Assembly: GCF_029227915.1 (NCBI RefSeq)
Contig: NC_079889.1
Coordinates: 5,270,001 to 5,334,000, forward strand
Length of the DNA: 64,000 nt
Direction: 5' to 3'
Source of the DNA: Hydractinia symbiolongicarpus
Taxonomy: Eukaryota > Cnidaria > Hydrozoa > Anthoathecata > Hydractiniidae
Shown here: in pieces, positions 49,554 through 61,200 of the stretch
Position numbering within the stretch: position 1 is the first letter of the stretch
Layout of the letters: the number at the start of each line of letters is the position of its first letter
Made by a program: the position numbers and the translations under genes
The notes under the pieces: model-generated
What the model was told of the DNA's origin: nothing
Database searches by the model: none
What the model saw: only the letters and a program-made list of their open reading frames with translations

Positions 49554-49555
49554 TA

Positions 49556-50001
49556 CGCAGATCAGCTGGTGTAATTGGTAGTCTCTGAGAAGCAGAATTT
49601 GGATGACATCTTCTAATGCCACGCAAAACATAGTACAGGCGACCCATGTGGGCTATCCTCGTGTTAAAGCCACGTATTACACTCTCGTACTAAACCCCAC
49701 AAAGATAGACTTTAATAGTGGCAAATTTGACGTGTCTTGCCAAATATGTCACAAACAGTTGAAGTGTTGATTCTGTCAGAGAAAAGGTAGGTACAGATGT
49801 AGCTTCACAAAAATTTTAAAGGAGAGATATCCTGACCGATAAGTTGCCCTGGTGTTTGTTGAAATGGACGAGTTTAAATAATGACTTAAATCTCTTTGAA
49901 GAGTTGTAGTATCGATGATGGAATTGGTGTTGGATCTGCTTCGGCTTCTGGGCATAGACGTTTGAAGTGTTGTACCTGCAATCAAGACAAAAGATCTGCA
50001 T
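49556..50001 (-). pseudogene. YR N-terminal (core-binding) part, separated by MITE
   Basis: The frame 49776-49985 includes DLSHYLNSSISTNTRATYRS and GYLSFKIFVKLH, the helical SAM-like DNA-binding start of a tyrosine recombinase. A frameshift at about 49776 moves the reading (FVTYLARHVKFATIKVYLCG) to another frame, which meets an in-frame TAG near 49660 and then continues (GLYYVLRG-like) up to the MITE boundary at 49555. Confidence 0.75.
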
Positions 50002-50503
50002 AAGTATTGTGCTGGCCTTTAATGTGGAGTACCAGGAGGTTTATATTGTGTTCTGCTGTGTAGAAAAATAAAAAACGTACAAGATGCATGATGTTTGGAC
50101 AACGACACAACCCAGAGGACCACACATGAACAATAGCCAAATTATCTGTGTATAACACTAATTGCTTGTTTTTCCATGCCTCGCCCCAAGAGAAAACTGC
50201 TACAACTATGGCCAATAACTCAATGAAGGTGATACTATACTTATGAGTAAGGTTTAAGGCAATTGAAAACGATGCACCAGAAAAAAATCCTCCTATGCCT
50301 ACTCCAGAAGCATCAGTAAAAAGATTTATGGAAGAGGAGTCTAACGGTTTCAGTGTGGATAATAGCGATGCCATTCCAAGTGGGGAGAAACTCACACCAC
50401 CATTGAATATCCTTGCGAGACTCTGTTGTAAGAGAAATATGATGGTGCAAGGAACGAACTGTAGTGGAGAGATCAATAAGACGTCATAAGAACATTCGAC
50501 CAC
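49982..50503 (-). pseudogene. YR retrotransposon RNase H
   Basis: The acidic catalytic set is present: LFTDASGVGIGGFF (Asp), ITFIELLAIVVAV (Glu), LVLYTDNLAIVHVW (Asp) and a final HNTYADLLS (Asp). It would degrade the RNA strand of the hybrid during replication. It is in a different frame from the RT, joined to it by a frameshift somewhere between about 50300 and 50400, and is followed within about 20 bp by the YR N-terminal part. Confidence 0.85.
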
Positions 50504-51688
50504 ATTTCACAACCTTACACGCAAAAGGCAAAGACCCTATGAGAGATAACAGTTCTCTCTTTGTGCATTTCTTCTTCCCTAACCAATTATGAAGTGAAGA
50601 TAGTAATTCAGTGAACTTATCTTGTGGGAGACGAACAACAAAATTTACTGCGTCTATTTCAATGCCCAGGTATGTAATTACTTGGCAGGGGCCTACCATC
50701 TTATCTGGAGCCAACGGAACACCAAGCAAGTCAAAAGCGTCCTTAATCAACTTTACTATAGCCTGACATATATTTCTAGACAGGGCAGCTGTGATGAAAT
50801 CATCTAAATAATGTAAGAGATTTTTGACAAAATAAATCCATAATAATATCCACTCTAGAATATTAGCAAAGTTGTTAAAGATGAAAGGAGAGGAACGCCC
50901 ACCAAAAGGAAGAACTACGTCAAAAAAGTATCTTCCCTTCCACTTATAACCTAATAGGTGCCAATCACTAGGATGCACAGGGCACAGTCTAAAAGCATGC
51001 TTTATGTCCAACTTAGCCACGTAACAATTTCTACCCAACCTTTTAACCATTTCAACCGCATCGTCGAATGATGAGTAGGAGACCGAATAGTCCTCTTTGG
51101 TAATGCCATCGTTAACTGAATGTCCATGTGGTGAAGAAAGATCTAATACCACTCGCACCGTCCCATCCTTTTTGGTGCAGCACCCAGGGGAGAACAATGT
51201 AATTTAAATGGTGGTGAAGCAAATGGGCCCACCGTATGTCCCCTATTCAGCTCTTTCAAAATCGCCTCATCAACTTTGGTTTCATACTCTATGGAAGATT
51301 TGTTGTTATTTATGCATGACTTCACCTCATTGTCCTGAAAACCAAGTTTGAATCCATATCTAAAACCTGATACAATAAACCGCACTAATGTTTTGTTTGG
51401 ATGACCAGTCAAGAGACTCTCTAATACATCAACCTTAACCGGGGTTGTGACAAGCGATTTTACAGGAAAGAATTCATTTGGTATTTGGCCTAGAGGACCT
51501 GAGTGGGCAATGGAGTGCTGGGTGTCCTGACGATTCACAGGAAAAACACCTGTGAGAGTAGGTGCATGGGGTATATGTGCAACTGAGTCCTCTATTAAAT
51601 TTAATGCACCGTGGTTGCTGGGAATTACTTCGAAACTGGTGGGGGACATTCCGAAACTGCTGCTCATCAGCCTTCGTAAACCGCCCAC
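50484..51688 (-). pseudogene. YR retrotransposon reverse transcriptase
   Basis: Two frames make up the RT. 51143-51688 gives the N-terminal lead-in (KSCINNNKSSIEYETKVDEA). 50484-51197 gives the catalytic part: KKDGTVRVVLDLSSPHG, YVAKLDIKHAFRLCPVHP (first catalytic Asp), VVLPFGGRSSPFIFN and LLHYLDDFITA (YLDD box), then APDKMVGPCQVITYLGIEID. The frames overlap between 51143 and 51197, showing a frameshift. An in-frame TGA ends the second one at 50484, while similarity (EFLPTWNGI, in the same reading frame) continues past it. Confidence 0.87.
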
Positions 51689-52181
51689 TTCGAGTGGGGC
51701 ATTGGTTAGAGAAGTGCCCTACTTCATTGCAGATAAAACATGCATAGCTTAACCTGCTGGAGGATGTAGATGAAGATGACCCCCAAGCAACAGCATCCCT
51801 TTTTGGCAACATAGGAGCGCCTCTAAGGTGCTGGTTGTATAGCAGGTCATCAATAACATCCCACCTCCTGCTGGTATCATTTGCCAGATGTATTCTGTGT
51901 AGTTGGTCAAAGGCATATAAATATGAAAAAATATACTGGTTGGCAAATTGGGCAATGTACGTCTGATATCTGACTAACTGCTGAGCTAAGTGTGGTGAGT
52001 ACTGGAGCATACAACTAAGATAATAGCTCCAAGCCAAACTCCACAAAGCATAATCCTTAATACGAGACTTAGTTTCGTTTTTTCTACACATAGCTAATGT
52101 GGGTGTGCCATCCACGGTGCGCATCCTCATCTCGGGCAAGGACGACAAGGACGTTGTTGAGGCATTGAGCGATGGAGGCAA
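51474..52181 (-). pseudogene. YR retrotransposon Gag-like, zinc-finger C-terminus
   Basis: The frame carries a CCHC knuckle CFICNEVGHFSNQC, then CIKFNRGLSCTYTPCTYSH (CCCH-like), then CFSCESSGHPALHC (second CCHC spacing). This CCHC-CCCH-CCHC series is typical of Gag-like ORFs in DIRS/Ngaro-type elements, where it binds nucleic acid. The upstream part (YLSCMLQYSPHLAQQLVRYQ) is helical and Gag-like. It overlaps the RT frame at its C-terminal end and is separated from the Gag N-terminus by a frameshift near 52150. Confidence 0.78.
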
Positions 52182-52852
52182 TAAATAGTCGATTTTACAT
52201 ACTCACTGCCCTTAATCTTATCCAAAATTCGCTTAGGAACTGGAGGGAGAGAAATTGATAAAGTTGACCCTACCACCCCCGCAGACAAACCCGAAGTAGC
52301 TAAAGTTGAAGCATTAGTAGTGAGGCCAGCAACTGAACGATCTGCGACTGACACGCCATCTTTAAGATTGGCGTGTTCCACAAAACTGGCTGTCGGAGAT
52401 TGCTGGGGGAAACACGAAAAGATGGCTGACGTGACTGTGGACGGTAAGTCGGAGCTTCCTGCTGTGACATTATTTTTTGTTTTCTAAATTCGTTTTGAAT
52501 CTCATTCCTCAAAAAAGATTTAAGTTCGTGTGCCAAAGTCTTTTTCTTCTTAAATTTAGCTTTTAAAGATTTTCTTTGTTCCTGAAGAGGAGCCCTGTGA
52601 TATGAAACTGATGTCTTCTTCACCGCCTTCTGCAGAATTTGCCTCGTATTCGTCGCAATTCTGTTCAAGGTTTTCGATATTGTATTCTGGTAGGCTTTCT
52701 GCCTCCTGAAATTTTTTTGAAATAAGGAATGCGATATCTTGCAATGTTTTGCCTTCAGTTGAAATTTGAAAGGATTTCGCAATCATGGTTAGAGTTTCAA
52801 AGCCTAACTCTGACCACTTGCCAACAGTTCTAAGATGAGGCTCAGCCATCAT
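52127..52852 (-). pseudogene. YR retrotransposon Gag-like N-terminal fragments
   Basis: Three overlapping frames (52556-52852, 52300-52782, 52127-52381) look like one Gag N-terminus broken by frameshifts. The first encodes an acidic, helical piece (ENLEQNCDEYEANSAEGGEE). The second is very basic (RKSLKAKFKKKKTLAHELKS). The third is Ser/Thr/Val-rich. There is no domain I can name; the assignment rests on position directly ahead of the zinc-knuckle part. Confidence 0.6.
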
Positions 52853-53099
52853 TTCAGCGTATGTTAAAAGAGTTTTACCTTACCTTTGAATTGAGCAATT
52901 TCAGACCAATGTTAAAAAGCAGCCACTTTCTGAATGTGTTCTGCAAAACGTCTGAACTTTTTAAGAGCAAGAGGCTTACTGTGTTCTTCTCCATATTTAT
53001 ACCCCCCTGCTTGTGGTATGGATCTATGGCCTTAGGTAACAAGCTTAAGGCAGTCTATTGTTTTGGTTAAATTAATATAGTGTTGACTATTAGTCATAG

Positions 53100-55696
53100 G
53101 TCACCAACACATTTGTAAAATTAATAATGCAGAATGACAAAACACTAGTGAAACAGGTTAGCCTTATACTAGGAGTCAATGGAGACACACCTTTCCTTCT
53201 GTAACCCAGATTAACATGTGCTAAACTTTTAGTTTAGCACCATTAAAAGCGTTACGATGGAAACACAGCTATACAGATGCTCTCCCTCATTTATTATTTT
53301 TTTTTGTAATGGCATGAAACCAGCAACCATGTGATCGATTTTGCTGTGTGTTTATTATCGCATGATTTGTGCAATAAAATGTAATGGCGGTTTTGTAGGC
53401 GAGGAGAAATTGGGGTGAGTTTGCTATTCTATGAAACATTTGAACATTTTTTGGTTGTCAGTTTTCAATAAAATTTTCAGGATAATGTTTTCTATATCTT
53501 TCAATTTTTACAATAAAATAGGTACCTCAAAAAAAGTTGCCTACAGGGTGATTACGTGGCTTTGATACTTTCCTCTTCAAAATTAATAGTCAATAAAATG
53601 CACACTTTAGGTGCAGAAAGTCAAATTATGGTTAAAAACCTTTCTACTGTGGATAGTAGCATCTTACATGTAAACTGTATTTTAATTTATATAAACAACA
53701 CACATCATGAAGAAACGCATCGATGAAATTTCCAATTGAAGCTTAAACTTGCACCCCATGGACAGAATTATCATAATACAATCCCATGTATACATAATAA
53801 TAAAATGTGTAGGATGCCAAACCAAGTTCCTATATCTTTCCAAAAAGCATGTTTACATATAAAATAGGTGTCTTTCATATATTTTTTATGTGCAAAAAAA
53901 CTTGGTTGTTACATATTACATTGATTTGGCATGATGGATGAACTTACTATCAAGAGGCTGTTAACAATACACCTTTACGATAATTCGGGAAAACTAACAC
54001 TCCATCGCAGCTTATTTATTTTCCTGAAAATTTGAAAGAAATTGATACGACGTAAGTTAAAGAACTGGAGAAAATACGCTTTCGTCTGTAACAAACCCTC
54101 ATAAAAACACAATTTTTACCTCCTTTTTTCAGATATTGTAAAACGATAGAGAGCCGTAGGAACGCATGTACAATTGAATTATTGTAAAGGTTATTGTCTT
54201 CTTTCTCTGGTAACAACAAATTAGCCATTAAACACACACCACTTTTATGTAAGCTTTCTGCTTTGTGGTGGTCTCCTTTCAATAGACATTATCAAATCTC
54301 ACTGCAGAACGATATTCTTATTAAATGAATAATAAAACTTATTTACTATTAATATCTTGGTTTTTTTATCATTATGTACTTTTTGTCTGTTGATAAATAA
54401 ATTATTACTCACTTACCCTGTACACTCATGAACTCAGAATATACAAAGGAAAATTTTTAAAAGGTACCAATGAAAACCAGGTCATGGAAAGTTTGAGCAA
54501 TAAAGAAGACAAGCTTAACTTTAATAAAGCCATAATTTTACTGGAACATGTAAATATATATGTCATATTTATAGAAAAAATAATTTTCAAGAATTTTATA
54601 TTATGCAGAAATAGTATATAAAGAATTACTCTTGAAATACGAAAACTTGTTTTGTTTTCACAAAATTACTTCCAACCTTTTTGTTTTTAGATTCATCAAA
54701 CTAGATTTTAACGAATATAATCCTTTCACCTTTCGTTTTCAAAAACCAAGGCTCACAAATAAAAAAAATTAACAGTTTATACTCACACTATAAATAATAA
54801 ACAATTTAAGTCAAAATTAATTATCAATTGTTAGTTTTCCTTCTAAGTATAATTCTTTATAATTTGCAATTGTATTTATCTTTTTGTTAAAGGCTAAAAA
54901 CACATGTTTTTTAATTTCATTTCAATTGGCAAAGATTAATTTCCATAACATTGTAAAGATTTTAAAACAGAAAAGATTTGAATAATCCAGTCTTAAGTTT
55001 ATGTAAATTTGACCACAAATACAGCAAAGGATAGGTGAATAACACTCTGCACATCCACATCCATCATTTTTAATTTTTAGTTAGTGTGGCTAAACAAAGG
55101 AGGGTTTTATGACAGGCATATTTTGCCCATATAGTTTTTACATTCTTTTTGCTTTGTGCACGCAGATAATTATTGTTGTGAAAGAAAAAGGTTATTAATT
55201 TGTTATATCTTTTGTGACTGTTGTATTAAATTAACTATAGCTGTCAAGGTGAAAAATTTATGCAACAAGAATTATTGTTGCTGTTCAAAAGGTAGAACTA
55301 AATTATTACATATTTTGAAAAGCTTATTTAATAAAAGTTTTCTGAAGATTTTAATGACAGCATTTACATCCTCAGGTAAGAAAAATTCCTAAAAATTAAA
55401 AATCTTTATATGCAAGTATAATTGCATATAATAACAAAAAGTAAAAGCACAAGAAAATAACAAAGGAGACAGATATTTATTAAATAAATGTGTTTTTATA
55501 ATAAATTATTTTTGTGTTGTTTCAAAAATTATACAGCAAGTTAAACTCCTGTTTAAAAACGCACAAGGAAAATTATGTTAATAAAACCAGTAGTGTTGGT
55601 TTATGTCTAATTCGCAGTCATTTTAGCGATATTCTTTCAGTATTACATTTTAATTACATATTTTATCAACAACAAGAAGAAAATTGTAACAAGCTT
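53100..55696. other. AT-rich intergenic stretch
   Basis: No recognisable exon, RNA gene or transposon protein. It holds a short perfect palindrome at 53218-53240 and otherwise A/T-rich sequence. Confidence 0.45.
53218..53240. repeat. Short palindrome
   Basis: GTGCTAAAC, five bases, then GTTTAGCAC: perfect 9-bp arms. It could be a transposon end or a chance hairpin. Confidence 0.6.
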
Positions 55697-55697
55697 A

Positions 55698-56822
55698 CCA
55701 TATTTTCCAGTATATAACCTGCACATGGTATAACCCGCAGCTCAGTTTTTTAGGGAGTTATAAACTAGATGCTATCAGATAGCCTGCACCTTCGTATAAC
55801 CCACAGAAAAATTCAATCAATGTGTTTTCCTTACCACACCTTTGCATAACCCGGGTCGTGTTACGAAAAAAATTCAGCGTATTTTTACTTACCCTAATCA
55901 TTTTATAAACATATGCGTGTGTTCTGGTTTTTTTCATGATGGAGACAAGTGGGGGACATTTAAACTCGTGAACCCCAAACACGAGAACCGAGTGTCTGAA
56001 CTAGCGACTCTCTCAGTCTTAACTTTCTTGTCTCCGATTGCCGAAATAATAATGAATTAATATTAATTTGACAATGCTGTTTTCCTTTTATTTGTAAACA
56101 TTAGTTTCAGCCAATAATATCTCTTGCTTCCTGTGATTAAACAAACAAACAAATAAAAATAAAACCCATGCTATCAGGTTATAAATCTAAAATAAAATCT
56201 CTGTTTTTTATGTATATTTAAGTTTTTTGGCATAAAAATAAACAACATAATAATTATCACGGATTGTCTGTAATTTCGATGCATGTAACGTTCTTTTCTA
56301 ATGTTTATAGAATTTGTTATTATTTATATCTCAGCAATCACAGTGTGCATGATAAAATGAATGGTGGCAATGAGGAGATATAGTTGTGTGTGTCTTATCA
56401 ATTGTATTTTATATTATTTTTGATATTTTTAATGGCCACCTGTTGCTCGAAAGTAGCGAAGATAAAAAAGAAAATTATTATTTATACTTTAATTTTAACA
56501 TTTTTCAATATTTTTAACATGAATTAAGTCCTGGGCACTATATTGTGAAATACGTGTCAATTAAACCTAAAAATGATACCTGCTATGTTGCCAGAAGCAA
56601 ATCATTCCAATGTGCTCAATGTGATTGCAAAGATATAAATAGATTAGAATTACATTCAACACAAAAGAAAAATGACCTTCAGGATTTTGTTTGAGAGAGA
56701 GCTCGTAATTAAATCACGTAGTTGAAGTATAATTCGTAGATATAGGATCGCGCATGCAGTTATTATCACATAACCCGCACCACATTATAACCCGCACCAA
56801 CAGTGGAAGTCGTAAAAATACG
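55698..56822. mobile_element. Putative MITE with 'ATAACCCGCA' subrepeats
   Basis: The left end CCATATTTT and the right end (reverse complement CCGTATTTT) form a short inverted pair flanked by TA on both sides. Near each end, ATAACCCGCA-type motifs recur (55713-55860 and 56768-56800). The middle is AT-rich with no transposase frame. A 9-bp inverted pair is weak on its own; the repeated TAACCCGCA motifs make a transposable element more likely than chance. Confidence 0.45.
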
Positions 56823-58269
56823 GTATTCTACCTTGTTTTTAAGATTTATTTTTCCATATGGTAGATTAATTTAGTCATTGTCTTGCACTATTACATTTTG
56901 ACTAGTGTGACCCAGCGTCAAAATGCTGTGTAAAACCAGAGATGGAGCCATGTAGTACAGATATATGGTATGTCAAAAACCAACGAAGCCCACACAGCGT
57001 TACTGAAATATAAACACAGGTTACAACCCATTGTTATCTTGTCATAGCAAGGAAAGTCAGCCAGTGTTTTTTTTTTGGTAGAATAATTCCCCATGAAAGC
57101 TCAAAAATTAATCATGATACTTAGTATGGGTAAACCATGTCTCACACGTGTGTGCAGTGCTTACATCAGTCTGCTTTATGGGCATAATGCCTATTCAAAA
57201 AACATTTATTGCACTATCAGTTTAAAAAAGCACAAGAAAACTGTCATTACCCTGTCCAGCTCTAATAATCACTCAGAAATTTGATATTGTGAAACACATT
57301 CAAGCCTGTCATTGCAAAATTAATTATGTGTAAGTTTAATCTGGACTGTTGTCTTATCAAATTAATTAAATGTGACTTTGCCAAGGTTTGTATTACAATA
57401 AAAGGTGTAGCTGCCTACATCATTTAGCATATCAAAGATTGAAATTTCCTTGCAGCCAACAGTTTTTAGCTGCTTTTAGCCTGAGTTATCAAATAGATAG
57501 ATGACATATCTCTAGTTGCAGCTGAGTAAAATTAGATTGGTGATAACTCAAAAATAAATAATGTTAGTTAGGATAGAAAGCCTTTATACCAAACTGAATA
57601 AAAATAGTAAAAAAATAGCGACAAATAAACACTAGCTAGCTAGCTGGCTTTAGGTGCTCCCTCAAAATCTACGTTGGTAGTCAAAGTGTTGAAACTAGTT
57701 TGTTTAGGATTATAAGCGGCTAGAACACGTAATATGTATCTCAATATGCAAGAACATTAACTGCAATACAAGGCTTTTAGAAAACAAAAAGGTCGAAAAA
57801 AGGACTTGTGTAAGTCTTTTAAATTTGTCACTGCAACACTGGGAAGGCTTCCATTACTAAAACTTTAGGTTGCACTCACCAAAGGAATGGATCATGTATA
57901 CAGGGGTTTATAGTAAAATGACTTAATTATTATAGAGATTACGTCTATTTTGTCAATAATTGTAACAAAGAAGGTTATTACAATATAGTATGTCTTGTTC
58001 AGCAGTTGTATTTTTACTATCTCAGTGATATTCATAATTTAGTTTAGTATATTTTACATGTGTGATAAAACCTAAAAACAGCACTCCCAATGCTGATTCA
58101 GACATGTGTGGAGATGTGTGAGTATGCTAAAATGACAACTGCAGTCAGGTCAGGACTTGTCAGGCAGGCCATAATGGTTTGTTAGAAAACATACAGTTTA
58201 CGTGGTTGTAAAACGTTATTTAAACATTATTTTTTAAAAACATTGACGGCTTGAACAAATCTTTTTTAG
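56823..58269. other. AT-rich stretch before the SNX exons
   Basis: No coding exon recognised. A short first coding exon of the sorting nexin gene, possibly only the start codon plus a few residues, should lie here or further upstream, but none can be singled out. Confidence 0.4.
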
Positions 58270-61200
58270 GCCAAAGTCTTATATGATTTTGAAGGAGACA
58301 CTGCAAATGGAGAATTATCTATTCATGCAGGAGACATTGTTGCAGTGTCTAGTCAGGTAATATTTATAATTTAATGTTTCCAGGGTGCAAAAAATCCCGT
58401 TATGCAAGTCTGTATGTATATAAATATTTTTCAATATACTTTACCATACATAATAAAGTCTTGAATGACGTTTGCCAGATTCAAAGATATTTGGACTATC
58501 AAAAGGTTAAGTTCATAGCACCTATCATGTTGTTGGACAAGTTCTAGAGACTCATAAGGGAGATGGAGTATCTCGTTTATTTTCTGTTGTAAAAATAGTT
58601 TGATTTTTTTCTCTACGTAAATTAACAGCTGTTGTGGCCAGGGACCAAAGTTAAACAAAGTAAAGCAGCTATGTTGCACACAAAACGCTATTAACCACAC
58701 AATTTCCATGATTCCATAAGCTGAACAATGTTAAATGGAAATGTACACTGATTAACACTGGAAATGATTTATAATTTGATGTATATGCTGTTTTATAACT
58801 TACCATACAATATTGAACTTTTTTAAAGAAATGCACACACACAACCCCCCTTTTTTAACCTGAAATTCACTATCCCAGTAGAATGAGGCTGTTTAAGAAG
58901 TTTATGGGTTTTTCAATATAAAAATTAATGATCAGTTATTATTTTCCTAATTTTGCAAGACTCTTTACTTTCAGGATGTTGGTGAAGGCTGGTGGGAAGG
59001 TAGTATTAATGGAGGACCATTAGGTTTATTTCCTGCTACATATGTTGAGGTATTGTAGAGCCTTTTTTGAGTTGATTTTTTTTTTATGAAAGCATTTTTT
59101 TGTGTTATATTTCAGGCCTATCAGTAAGAAAAAAGTACCTACGCGACAAATTCCACACCCCAAACTTTGATAAATTTGATTGTGTAAGCTATCCCGAAAT
59201 ATAAAAATTACAAAAAATGTTGAAAATGTGAAGAATCAAAAATCACCACTTTACACTGCACAGGGGTTGCTGTAGGGTGTGACAAACAAGCGTAATACAA
59301 GTTCTACGCAATGTTCACGGCTGGGAATTTCAAGCCAGATATCAGTGTACATCGTAGCTAATCCACCGACTCCTGATCCAGATAAAGAATTACGTAGACT
59401 AAGATATTATCAACACAGCCCTCTGTAGTTTGTAACTGCGGATTACACCGATAAGACACAGAGAAAGCAAGCAGAACAGGCAATATGTCGTTGGCATCAT
59501 TCTGTTTAAATTTTAACTTGAATACGTTTCATGTTAATCTTAATGAAAAAAACAAATTGTTAGAAAAACAAATTTGGGGTACCAAGTTTGGAAATCATAG
59601 TCACTTTTTTTGGAACTGAGGGGGCTGTTAATGGCTTGGCTATTATTTCTCAAAATTTAGTGCATCTTTGCATGCGCAAGAGCAATCACTCACCCCTTAT
59701 TGATTGGACTGTATTTTGTAAGTAAGTAAGTAAGTAGAATGTATTTCAGGGTGTCCATATATTGCAATGGCTCTTCAACCCGTTAAAAAATAATATAAAA
59801 TAAATTCAAATGTTATCAACAATAAAATCTTAAATGTATATATACTAAATAACAAAAAAACATATTCATGGTGGAGTTAGCGCAAGCCACACATCGCAAA
59901 GAGAAATTGGCAGTAGCTGCAAAATATGGACTGAAAGAGAAAAACAAAATGAAAATAAAAATCGAAATTCATTGATTCATTGATGTATTCATTGATGCAC
60001 TAAGGTTAAATTAACAAATTACTTACCTCTATTAGGAGTTATGGACTGTGGGAACTGTAATTACATATACATATTTTGAAACCAATAATTTGAGGCAAAC
60101 AATCCTCAGTGATGTTACTGCTTTATACCACCATAACATTATTTTTTTATTGTTTTTAAATGATCTACAGCGATTTTTTTTTGCTTCCTACAATCCCGTT
60201 TTGATTGTTTTTAAACAGTCTATGGTGATGTTATCGCTTTTTGCCATCTCATTTTCATGTTTTTTTAACGATTCACTGTGACCTTTTTGTTTTCTACCAT
60301 CTAGTTTTGATGGTTTTTGGACAATTTAAGTGATCTTTTTGCTTTCAATTATCCTGTTTTTATTGTTTTTAAATGATCAACAGTGATGTTATTGCTTTCT
60401 CTATCGTGTCCTGATGATTTTTAAACAATTCACAGCAATTAGAACTAAAATGAAGGTAACAAAGGATTGAAACTAATTAATTTGAAACCATTATGAAATG
60501 ATTTTCAATTTAACGAAGCCATATGAAACTGTTATAAAATGATTTTAAAACAATTTTTTCTAAAAGATTTTTTTTAAATTTGTTAAAAGAAATTGTACAG
60601 AGATCGTTTTCAATAAAATATTATAAGAATTAAAACAGTTTTTCTGTAATTGCCAAATTTAGTTGAAAAACATTATAGGCTCTTTGTATAATGCATTTTG
60701 TTACTTCAAGTAAAAGCTGAAATTATTTCTTAGTACAAAACCATAGCTCTATCACCAATTTAATCCTCACCCAAATTTTTACAAATAGATTTTTTCCAGC
60801 TCTTCAAATTATGTCATAGATATGTCAACGCCCACCTTCAATGCCACCTCATATCAGTGTACAAGGTAGTGAACCACGGGGCTCAATCAGTTCCTCCTAT
60901 TCATCAACCTTCGACCAATATGAACAAATAGATGGCCGACTTGATCCCAATGATTGGAACGACAATGTTTCCTCTGCATCAGATACATTCTCAGAAGATT
61001 ATAACTTTGGCACAACACAACAAAGATCAAACACAATGTCAAGGACAGGAACAGTACGTAAAAGCATGAATAGGTAAGGGAATTTAAGTGAATGTGGGTA
61101 GCACCTCTTTTAACTAGCTATCCCTGCTTGTTATTTTTCTTCTTTTTATGGTTTCTCATTTGTGATACTTTTTCATTCTAGATTTTCGAATTTTGTTAAA

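Larger units (their letters stand above)
46980..52860 (-). mobile_element. DIRS/Ngaro-like tyrosine-recombinase retrotransposon, decayed
   Basis: On the minus strand, from high to low coordinates, come Gag-like fragments with zinc knuckles, RT, RNase H and tyrosine recombinase (YR). That gene order, with a YR instead of an integrase, defines the DIRS-like order of retrotransposons. RNase H runs almost directly into YR with no methyltransferase domain between, which resembles Ngaro-type elements more than DIRS1 or PAT. Several frameshifts, at least one in-frame stop and a 1.23-kb MITE in the YR gene show the copy is dead. The outer limits are estimates: the left one uses the 119-bp repeats, the right one the first Gag-like frame. 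Confidence 0.9.
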
